Shown here piece by piece: positions 53,773 to 61,006 of a DNA stretch of 64,000 nucleotides. The stretch spans positions 192,242 through 256,241 of the forward strand of contig NZ_RCZC01000004.1 in assembly GCF_006439055.1 (NCBI RefSeq). The letters are read 5' to 3'. The number at the start of each line of letters is the position of its first letter. The first letter of the stretch is position 1. Below the pieces are notes generated by a model. It searched no databases. It saw only the letters and a list, made by a program, of their open reading frames with translations, and was not told where the DNA came from. The DNA is from Sphingomonas glacialis. Lineage in GTDB: Bacteria; Pseudomonadota; Alphaproteobacteria; Sphingomonadales; Sphingomonadaceae. Position numbers and translations under genes: made by a program.

Positions 53773-54834
53773 TCACCACGGCCTAGACCGCGCGACCGAA
53801 ATACCGCGGATATCGTTCGGGTAATGGCCGCCGACCGCGCAGTAAAAATGGTACAGGTCGCCCTTGTGGTACACCAGCGCCGGCTTGTGCGCGTAATCGT
53901 CGTCGATTGATCCTTCCGGCCCGACATCGACCAGCACGTCGTCGAGCTTGGTAAAGTGCAGCGGGTCGGGCCCGACCGCTACTAGCTCGCGCGCCTTGCG
54001 GTCATTGGCGGACAGGCCGAAATAGAACATCGCCCACTGGCCCTGATGCGTCACCACGAACGGATCGCTGGCAAAGCGGGCGTCGGGGGCCTTCGGCCCG
54101 CCGTTGCGCACCAGCGGATTGCCCGGATGTCGCCGCCACGTTTTGAGATCCTTCGAGATCGCGACGCCGGTCTGCTCGTGCCAGTTCTTCTCGGCGGTCT
54201 TGGCGTTGTAGAACAAGTAGAAGGTGTCGCCGTCCCGCACGAGATACGGCTTGTACAGCCCGCCGCGTTCCCATTCGGCGCCGTCCTCGGCGCGCAGGAT
54301 CGGCGCCTCGCGGTGCCAGGTCTTGAGGTCGGTGCTGAACGCCAGGCCGATCACCGCCGGCCCTTCCTCATACCCCGCGCTGGGATAGGCATGCCACGCG
54401 CACACATAGCGGCCGCCGACCTTGATCGGCCGGCCGCGCGAATAGAGTTCGTTTTCGCGCAGGATCGAGGCGGACGCGACATTGTAGCGTGTGACCGGGT
54501 CGGCCGGGTCGCGTGCCAGCATCAGGCCCTGACGCTCCCAGGTGACGAGATCGTCCGAGACCGCGACCCCGGTCTGATAGCCGGTCCCGTCGAAGCCGAC
54601 ATAGGTCAGGTGGAAGCGTCCCTCGTGATAATAGACGAACGGACAATCCACGGCTTTCTCGTCGAAACCGCCGGGCACCTTCGACCCGCCGAGCACCAGC
54701 TTGTCGTACTTGTAGGGCGTGCGAAGCCAGGCCGCGGGATCGGCCTTGCCCTTCGCGAGAAACGGCGGAGCAATCGCGGTGCCCGCCAGCGCGGCACTCC
54801 CGGCAAGCAGCGTACGGCGTGTGAGGTCGAGCAT
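53773..54834 (-). CDS. Tat-exported five-bladed beta-propeller glycosidase-like protein
   Basis: A 353-residue protein with a Tat leader (LTRRTLLAGSAALAGTA) and AGGAGAG before the ATG. The rest is made of propeller blades with repeated Asp-Pro/Asp-Cys-Pro and sugar-site motifs: VDCPFVYYHEGRFHLTYVGF, TGVAVSDDLVTWERQG, YLVRDGDTFYLFYNA and ARFASDPFVVTHQGQWAMFY. This is the GH43/GH117/GH130/GH137 kind of fold. GH137 removes beta-L-arabinofuranose from rhamnogalacturonan II, which fits the setting, but the exact family cannot be told by eye. It lies 34 bases after the second CoA-transferase on the same strand, so they may share a transcript. Confidence 0.6.
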   Translation of the reverse strand: MLDLTRRTLLAGSAALAGTAIAPPFLAKGKADPAAWLRTPYKYDKLVLGGSKVPGGFDEKAVDCPFVYYHEGRFHLTYVGFDGTGYQTGVAVSDDLVTWERQGLMLARDPADPVTRYNVASASILRENELYSRGRPIKVGGRYVCAWHAYPSAGYEEGPAVIGLAFSTDLKTWHREAPILRAEDGAEWERGGLYKPYLVRDGDTFYLFYNAKTAEKNWHEQTGVAISKDLKTWRRHPGNPLVRNGGPKAPDARFASDPFVVTHQGQWAMFYFGLSANDRKARELVAVGPDPLHFTKLDDVLVDVGPEGSIDDDYAHKPALVYHKGDLYHFYCAVGGHYPNDIRGISVARSRPW

Positions 54835-54868
54835 CGGCGTCTCTCCTGATCGTTGGGCGCCCGGGTCT

Positions 54869-56041
54869 TCAGCCCAGGTCGAGCCCGAATTCCTGAGCGA
54901 GGGCTTGCGTATGCTGGCCGATGCCGGGTGCGCCGCGCGGGCTGGTCGGGCGCACGCCGTCGATTCTGAGCGGGCTCGCAGTCGTCTCGAGCGTCCCCGA
55001 GCGCGTACCGATCCGCTGCAACATGTCGAGCGCGCGGAAGCTCTCGGCCTCGAGCAAGGCGGGCCAGTCGAGCACCGGGGCGCACCAGATGCCAGCCGAT
55101 TCGAGCAGCGCGAGCCAAGCGTCGGTGGTGCGCTCGGCGAGCCGGAGCGCGATGCGCTTGAGTACCGCCGCGCGATCGGTGAAACCGTCGCTCGCAGCGA
55201 GTCCGGGCAAGTCGAGCAAAGGCTCGATCTTGGCGAGCGGCGTCATCGCGAGCGCGAGATGACCGTCCTGCGTGGCATAGACGCCGTACGGTGCGGCGAG
55301 ATACGCGTTCGCCCCATTCGCCGCGGCCCGCTGTGGCAAGCGTCCGCCATCGTTCAGATAGGTCGTCAGCAGTTCGAACTGGAAATCGACCAGCACTTCC
55401 AACAGACTGGTCTCGACCCGCCCGCCGAGACCGGTCCGGCCCCGCCGGACGAGCAACGCGAGAATGCCCTTTGCCAGCACGTGCCCGGCGAGCATGTCGG
55501 CGATCGACAGGCCGATCGGCATCGGCCCGCTCATGTCGTTGCCGGTGAGCCACATCACGCCCGACCGCGCCTGTGCGAGCAGATCCTGGCCTGGCAGCTT
55601 CGCCCAGGGCCCGCCGTCGCCGTAACCGGAAATGCTTGCGAAGACGATGCCAGGGTTGATCTGCTTGATCACGTCATAGCCGAGTCCGAGCCGTTCGATC
55701 ACGCCCGGCCGAAAATTCTGGATCACCACGTCGGCTTGTTCGATCAGCCGGCGGACCGCGGCGACATGGCGCTGATCCTTGAGGTCGAGTGCGAGGCTCT
55801 CCTTGTTGCGGTTGATCGCGTGGAAGAGCGTCGACTGCCCGTCGATATCAGTGTCGGTCAGATACATGTGGCGGCAGAGATCGCCCGCGCCGGGCCGCTC
55901 GATCTTGATGACGCGCGCGCCGAGATCGCCGAGCTGGAGCGCGGCGGCGGGGCCGGCCAGGAATTGTGCCATGTCGAGCACCACCAGCCCGTCGAGCGGC
56001 GCGGCGCTCGCCGTCTGGCGCACGATCGCGTCAGCGCGCAT
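54869..56041 (-). CDS. Class III CoA-transferase, CaiB/BaiF family (copy 2)
   Basis: A 390-residue paralogue of the CoA-transferase at 47310. [60 protein letters not shown] and WAKLPGQDLLAQARSGVMWL align almost block for block, with the catalytic Asp kept. Both end with the same closing pattern (SPRGAPGIGQ against [10 protein letters not shown]). It is divergent from an IclR regulator and precedes the propeller glycosidase. No MaoC gene adjoins this copy. It may act on a related acid or be a second step of the same pathway. Confidence 0.87.
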   Translation of the reverse strand: MRADAIVRQTASAAPLDGLVVLDMAQFLAGPAAALQLGDLGARVIKIERPGAGDLCRHMYLTDTDIDGQSTLFHAINRNKESLALDLKDQRHVAAVRRLIEQADVVIQNFRPGVIERLGLGYDVIKQINPGIVFASISGYGDGGPWAKLPGQDLLAQARSGVMWLTGNDMSGPMPIGLSIADMLAGHVLAKGILALLVRRGRTGLGGRVETSLLEVLVDFQFELLTTYLNDGGRLPQRAAANGANAYLAAPYGVYATQDGHLALAMTPLAKIEPLLDLPGLAASDGFTDRAAVLKRIALRLAERTTDAWLALLESAGIWCAPVLDWPALLEAESFRALDMLQRIGTRSGTLETTASPLRIDGVRPTSPRGAPGIGQHTQALAQEFGLDLG

Positions 56042-56215
56042 TGCCCGACCAGTTCATCACTTCACTCCCGCACCGCAATATTCGCATATAAACATACAAT
56101 ACCTATATAAATAATCAATGGTAAAGCCGACATAGGTGCCAACGACGCTAACCGTTGTGGAATTGCAGCGTGCTGAGATACAAACGCCGATCATTGCAAG
56201 AACCTAGGGAACACG
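56042..56215. promoter_or_regulatory. Divergent control region between CoA-transferase 2 and IclR regulator
   Basis: The 174-base gap is AT-rich (ATATAAACATACAATACCTA and on to ATAAATAATC), unlike its surroundings, and separates two genes reading away from each other. IclR proteins usually bind in such a gap to control both sides. No perfect palindrome was identified by eye. Confidence 0.4.
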
Positions 56216-57046
56216 ATGTCTGAAAAGGGCCTGTCGACCGACGAGCGGCGCCGCAAATATCTGGTGCCCGCGCTCGAAAAGGGGCTCGACATCATCGAGT
56301 ATCTCGCCGATCAGGCCGTCGCGCTCACCCAGTCGCAACTGGCGCGCGCGCTCGATCGCCAGCCCAACGAGCTGTTCCGCATGCTGGCGTGTCTGGAGGG
56401 GCGGGGGTTCGTCTGCCGCGACCCGACCAGCGGCGGGTATTCGCTGACGCTCAAGCTGTTCCAACTGGCGCGCATACACTCGCCGTACGAGCGGCTGGTC
56501 GCGACCGCGCGGCCGTTCATGCGCGCGCTCGCCGACGAAGTGCGCGAGAGCTGCCACCTCACCGTGCTGCAAAGCGATGCGGTTTTGGTGCTCGCGCAGG
56601 AAGAAAGTCCCAATCCATTCCGCCTGTCGGTCGAAGTTGGCTCGACGCATTCGCCGATCCGCACGAATTCGGGCCGCCTGTTGCTCGCTTCGTTGGCGCA
56701 GCCGGCACTCGAGGGCCTGTTGGGGCGGTCGGATGAATGGGCGGCGCTGACGCCGGCCGAACAGCGCAAGAAGCGCGAGCGGATCGCCGCGATCCGTCGC
56801 GACGGGCATGCCGAATCGATCAGCGAGCGATTCCTCGGTAGCGCCGACATGGGGGTGCTGATCGGCAGCCTCGAGGCTCCGCTGACGGCGGCCCTGACCA
56901 TCGCGACCCTGATCGAAGCCGATGGCGACGCGCGGCACGAGCGGCTGTTGGAACCGCTGCATCGCGCGGCCGATGCGATCTCGCATGCAACGGGGCTGAC
57001 GCTTGGCCTGTCGGGCGAGGCGGCGGACGTGTCGGCCGCGGCGTAG
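56216..57046 (+). CDS. IclR-family transcriptional regulator
   Basis: A 276-residue regulator. The N-terminal winged helix has LVPALEKGLDIIEYLADQAV, LTQSQLARALDRQPNELFRM and GRGFVCRDPTSGGYSLTLKL. The C-terminal effector domain shows ESCHLTVLQSDAVLVLAQEE and SVEVGSTHSPIRTNSGRLLL. Members respond to organic acids, aromatic acids or sugar acids. It is divergent from the second CoA-transferase gene and is probably its local regulator. The start ATG has a weak GGGA upstream. It converges with the SGNH operon. Confidence 0.92.
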   Translation: MSEKGLSTDERRRKYLVPALEKGLDIIEYLADQAVALTQSQLARALDRQPNELFRMLACLEGRGFVCRDPTSGGYSLTLKLFQLARIHSPYERLVATARPFMRALADEVRESCHLTVLQSDAVLVLAQEESPNPFRLSVEVGSTHSPIRTNSGRLLLASLAQPALEGLLGRSDEWAALTPAEQRKKRERIAAIRRDGHAESISERFLGSADMGVLIGSLEAPLTAALTIATLIEADGDARHERLLEPLHRAADAISHATGLTLGLSGEAADVSAAA

Positions 57047-57053
57047 CGCGCCG

Positions 57054-58553
57054 TCAGCGGCGCAGACCAGCCCGCGCCAGCGCATCGGCCCAGATCGTGT
57101 AGCCCGCTTCGCTTGGATGCGTGCCGTCGAGCATCACGCCGTCGCGGAGCGTGCCGTCGGGCTTGAGAAAGCGCGCGCCGATGTCGAGATAGCGTAGCGA
57201 CGGGTCATGTGCGAAGCGTTCCGCAAGCAGGCGATTGGTCTCCGCGATCGGTGCGCGCAACGCATCGGTCGGCAGTGCGCCGCGTGGGAAGATCGCCATC
57301 AGTGTGATGCGGCTTCCCGGCGTTTCGCGTCGCACTTCGGCGACGATCGCGGCGATTCCCTCGACCACTTCGGCGGGCGTGCTGGCGCGCGCGTGCTCGG
57401 TGCCGGTGAGATTATTGGTGCCGATATTGAGGATCACCTCATGCGGCGCGAGCCCGCGCAATTCGCCCTGCCGCAAGCGCCACAGCACGTTCTGGGTGCG
57501 GTCCCATCCGAAGCCAAGATTGAGCACTGGCGAAGCGCCGAACAGTCGCTGCCACGCCCGCGGACCGTTGCGCCGAGCGGCGACCGGCGGCCCCGCCCAG
57601 AAATGGGTAATCGAGTCGCCGATGAGCACGATCTTCGGACGCGTCGTTCCGTTGAGCGCAAGCTCGGCGTGGTGGCGCGCGTGCCAATCGTACGAATCCT
57701 GTTCGAGCTTGGGCACCGGAATGACCGCGGTGTTGGCGTTGCGCAGTTCCGCCAGCGGAACCGGCCGCGCCGACTGCAACAGCGCGGCGAGCGTCGGTTC
57801 GATCGCTTCTGCCATGCGTTCCTGACCAACTGTGTCGGGGTGCAACGCCTTGGCGTTGCGGCCTGGCAGCCGCGGATCGTAGAAGATCGACGTGTCGAGC
57901 GTACCGTCGCGCGCAAGGAACGTCGCGCCCACGTCGAGGTAGCGGACCTGTGCATTCTCGGCGTAGCGCATCGCCAGCGCCGCGTTGACTGCGGCATCGG
58001 TCGCGCTTTTCGCGGGCGAAATCGCGCTCGGCAGCACGCCGAGCAGCAGCACCTTGGCACCCGGCAGACGCTGACCGAGTTCGCCGACGATCGCCGCGAT
58101 GCCGCAAGCGGTCTCCGCAGCGCTATGATGCTGCGCGGTGTCGTTGGTGCCGATCAGCAGCACGACGACCTTGGGCGTGACCCCGTCCAGTTCGCCATGG
58201 CGCAGTCGCCACAGCACATGCTGCGTCGTATCGCCGCCGAAGCCGAGATTCAGCGCATGGCGCGGGGCGTAGAAACGCTGCCAGGTGGGTTGGAAATTCT
58301 CGTCGGGCAGCTTGGCCTTTTCGTAATTGTGCGTGATCGAATCGCCGAGCAGCACGACCTCGGGATCGGGACGGCGCGTGGCCTGGGCGAGGACGTCGGC
58401 GTGGCGAGCGGTCCACCACGGCTCGCTCAGGCGTTCGGCAGGGGCGGTCGGACCGCACGCGGCGGCGACCCCCGGTTGCGCCAGCGCGGGGGAGACCGCG
58501 AGCAGACCGGCGACGAACGCCGCAAGTACCGCGATCCTCACGCGCCGCGGCAC
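57054..58553 (-). CDS. Secreted tandem SGNH/GDSL hydrolase (two catalytic domains)
   Basis: A 499-residue protein with signal peptide ending SPALAQ and two complete SGNH domains in tandem. Domain 1: VVLLGDSITHNYEK (Ser, about residue 72), NLGFGGDTTQHVLWRL (Gly), LLIGTNDTAQ (Asn) and ALHPDTVGQ (His). Domain 2: IVLIGDSITHFWAG, NLGFGWDRTQNVLWRL, LNIGTNNLTG and DGTHPSEAG. So both catalytic triads appear intact. The fold resembles platelet-activating-factor acetylhydrolase-like acetylesterases. In a pectin locus these should remove acetyl groups. It overlaps the preceding esterase gene by 16 bases. Confidence 0.85.
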   Translation of the reverse strand: MPRRVRIAVLAAFVAGLLAVSPALAQPGVAAACGPTAPAERLSEPWWTARHADVLAQATRRPDPEVVLLGDSITHNYEKAKLPDENFQPTWQRFYAPRHALNLGFGGDTTQHVLWRLRHGELDGVTPKVVVLLIGTNDTAQHHSAAETACGIAAIVGELGQRLPGAKVLLLGVLPSAISPAKSATDAAVNAALAMRYAENAQVRYLDVGATFLARDGTLDTSIFYDPRLPGRNAKALHPDTVGQERMAEAIEPTLAALLQSARPVPLAELRNANTAVIPVPKLEQDSYDWHARHHAELALNGTTRPKIVLIGDSITHFWAGPPVAARRNGPRAWQRLFGASPVLNLGFGWDRTQNVLWRLRQGELRGLAPHEVILNIGTNNLTGTEHARASTPAEVVEGIAAIVAEVRRETPGSRITLMAIFPRGALPTDALRAPIAETNRLLAERFAHDPSLRYLDIGARFLKPDGTLRDGVMLDGTHPSEAGYTIWADALARAGLRR

Positions 58554-59755
58554 GTTTCACGCGCGACGACCGCCGCTGCGGCGCGCGCCATGATCGTATA
58601 GCCGGCATCGTGCGGGTGCAGGCTGTCCGTACTCCCGGCAGCGGGTGTCATGTGCGACGGATGCGCCGGGTCGCGCATCGCGGCGTCGAAATCGATCACG
58701 CCGTCGAACGCATGCGAGGTGCGGATCCAGGCATTGATCGCCAGACGCTTGGTTTCGCCCGCGGGGGTGAAATAGGCGGCGCCTTCATATGGCAGCACCG
58801 TCCCGCCGAGCACGCGGATGCCATGCGCATGCGCGCGCGTGATAATTTCGCGATAGGCGCCGATCAGCGCCTCGGCGGTTACGGCCTGATCGGCATGTTC
58901 GGGCTGCGCGCTCGCACCGATATCATTGATTCCTTCGAGGATCACCACGGTACGCACGCCGGGCACCGCCAGCACGTCGCGGTCGAAGCGGGCCAGAGCG
59001 TTGGGCCCGCGGCCGTCATGCAGTAGGCGGTTGCCGCTGACTCCGGCATTGACCACCGACCAGCACTTTGCCGGAAGCAGCCGGGTGATCTGATCGGGCC
59101 AACTCATATAGGCGCCGGGGGTGGAAGCGGCGCCCTCGGTAATCGAATCGCCGAACGCGACCAGCGTGCGCACTGCCGAGGGGGCGGCCACATCGATGCG
59201 CGATACGAGTGCGGGCACGCGCTTGCGTATGCTGCCGGCAAGCATCGTCCGCGCCGTCTGGTCGCCCGCCGCGACGTCGGCCATCTGCGCGTGCGCCGGC
59301 GGCGTGCTGACGTCGGGATAATAAACCGAGACGGCGTAATCCACGCCCGGCGCCACCGCGACGGAAAGCGAATCCGCCAGCAGCGGCGCGCCCGCCGCGA
59401 TGACGGCGCTTGCCTTGCCATCGAAGGTCAGCGGGCGCATCGTTCCGGCGATCGCGCTCCCCGCGGCATCGAGCCGGACGAAGCTCGCCGCGCCGATTCG
59501 CAGCGGCGTGGTGCCGAGTTCGTTGGTGAAGCGCACGCGCAGGGCATCGCTCGTACGACCAACCCGTACCACCTGCCGCACCGTCTGGTCGTGCAGCGGA
59601 GCGCCCAACGCGTCGCGGATCGCGGGCTCATAGCCGATCGGCACATTGCCATAGGCGCCTACCCAAAACGGTGCGGTGCGCGAGAGCGCCGCCGCCGAGG
59701 TCACGCTCAGGCCGATCGCGCCGACGGTGGCAAGCACGGCTTTGGATCGGGTCAT
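58538..59755 (-). CDS. Secreted SGNH hydrolase with N-terminal beta domain (copy 1)
   Basis: A 405-residue exported esterase; ATG 59755 has GAGAGAG upstream and starts a signal peptide (AVLATVGAIGLSVTSAAA). An N-terminal jelly-roll-like domain of about 170 residues (RFTNELGTTPLRIGAASFVR) precedes the SGNH domain: LVAFGDSITEGAAS (Ser), NAGVSGNRLL (Gly), ILEGINDIG (Asn) and DSLHPHDAGY (Asp, His). This two-domain build is seen in bacterial acetyl-xylan/pectin deacetylases. It lies in the same transcript as the TonB receptor and two other SGNH genes. Confidence 0.85.
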   Translation of the reverse strand: MTRSKAVLATVGAIGLSVTSAAALSRTAPFWVGAYGNVPIGYEPAIRDALGAPLHDQTVRQVVRVGRTSDALRVRFTNELGTTPLRIGAASFVRLDAAGSAIAGTMRPLTFDGKASAVIAAGAPLLADSLSVAVAPGVDYAVSVYYPDVSTPPAHAQMADVAAGDQTARTMLAGSIRKRVPALVSRIDVAAPSAVRTLVAFGDSITEGAASTPGAYMSWPDQITRLLPAKCWSVVNAGVSGNRLLHDGRGPNALARFDRDVLAVPGVRTVVILEGINDIGASAQPEHADQAVTAEALIGAYREIITRAHAHGIRVLGGTVLPYEGAAYFTPAGETKRLAINAWIRTSHAFDGVIDFDAAMRDPAHPSHMTPAAGSTDSLHPHDAGYTIMARAAAAVVARETCRGA

Positions 59756-59814
59756 GCGGCTCTCTCTTCGTTGGCTTGCGTGGGGATACGGTATCGGTTC
59801 GGTCTCTTGCAACG

Positions 59815-60966
59815 TCAGCGCGTTCGAAACAGCCGCGGATCGATCGACGCTGCCATCGCCGCGTAACCGGCATCACTGGGGTGGAGATGGTCGCCCGAAT
59901 CCTTGCCCGGCGCGAGCTGCGACGGATCGCGCGCATCGGCCATCGCACGCTCGAAATCGATTACCGCGTCGAAAGCGTGCGATGTCCGGATCCAGCGGTT
60001 GACGGCCTGCCGCACCTGCTCGCCCGCCGGAGTGAAATAGATCGACCCCCGAAAAGGCAGCAGCGTCGCCCCGGTCACGCGCAGCCCGGCGGCATGGCCG
60101 CGGTCGATCAACTGGCGATACGCGGCGATCACGTCCTCCGCGGTCACCGGGCCGTTGCTCGTCGGTTTGGCATTGCCCCAGCCGATGTCGTTAATGCCTT
60201 CGAGCACGATGACGTCGGTCGCCCCGGCGACCGCCAGAACGTCGCGATCGAACCGCGCCAGCGCATTCGGACCCGCGCCGTCGCGCAGCAGCCGGTTGCC
60301 GTGGATACCGGCGTTGACGACGCTCCAGTCGCGGTTGCCCGGCAACGTCGTGAGGCGCGCGGCGAAGAGTTCGGGCCAGCCGGTGAAGCTCTGCGGCGTT
60401 GCGCGGGCGCCCTCGGTGATCGAATCCCCGAAGGTCACGATCACGCGACCGCGCGTGCCGCTATCGACCTCGACCGCCGCCGCGAGCGCTGGTCCGCGTG
60501 CGGTACGCGTGTGCCCGTCGGGATAGCGCGCGGTGACGGTCAGCAGATGCGCCGCCGGCACGGCACCTGCGCCATACCGCACGTCGATCGCTGACCGCTG
60601 GAACGCCTTTACCGGAACTGTCAGCGGATCGCTGGTCAGCGCGGCGCCGGCGGCGATCGTCGCACTCGCGCCGCCGCCGAACGACAGCGTAACGGTGCGC
60701 CCGTCGATCTCGATCGACGCCGCGACGAAGTGCAGCGGCGCCGTGCCGAGCGCGTTGGTCATGCGCACGCGCAGGCGTGTGCCGCCCGCGTTGACCACGA
60801 TCTCCTGTCGCACGCTGGCGTCGTCATAGTCGCGCACGTCATGGTCGGTGAGGACCGGCGTGGCGGGGAAGGGGGCTGCGGTCCAGCCCGCAACCCAATC
60901 GGCACGAACCGGCGCCGCGATCAGCGCTGCCAGCAGGATCGCGCCACGCCACGGCACAAGGGTCAT
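59815..60966 (-). CDS. Secreted SGNH hydrolase with N-terminal beta domain (copy 2)
   Basis: A 383-residue esterase closely parallel to the previous one: RVRMTNALGTAPLHFVAASI in the beta domain, then VTFGDSITEGARAT, NAGIHGNRLLRDG, LEGINDIGWGN and DHLHPSDAGY. ATG 60966 is preferred because it gives a clean signal peptide (WRGAILLAALIAAPVRA); GTG 61005, two bases before the receptor stop ends, is an alternative. The two copies probably arose by duplication and may remove acetyl groups from different positions. It is the first esterase after the receptor gene. Confidence 0.83.
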   Translation of the reverse strand: MTLVPWRGAILLAALIAAPVRADWVAGWTAAPFPATPVLTDHDVRDYDDASVRQEIVVNAGGTRLRVRMTNALGTAPLHFVAASIEIDGRTVTLSFGGGASATIAAGAALTSDPLTVPVKAFQRSAIDVRYGAGAVPAAHLLTVTARYPDGHTRTARGPALAAAVEVDSGTRGRVIVTFGDSITEGARATPQSFTGWPELFAARLTTLPGNRDWSVVNAGIHGNRLLRDGAGPNALARFDRDVLAVAGATDVIVLEGINDIGWGNAKPTSNGPVTAEDVIAAYRQLIDRGHAAGLRVTGATLLPFRGSIYFTPAGEQVRQAVNRWIRTSHAFDAVIDFERAMADARDPSQLAPGKDSGDHLHPSDAGYAAMAASIDPRLFRTR

Positions 60967-61006
60967 CTCGCGGCGGACCGTGCGCGCCCTTGCGCCGGGC
61001 GTCACT

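Noticed and set aside
57054..58553. Tandem SGNH protein as a sequencing or assembly duplication
   Set aside because: The two halves are diverged in sequence around the same motifs, so the repeat is old and real.
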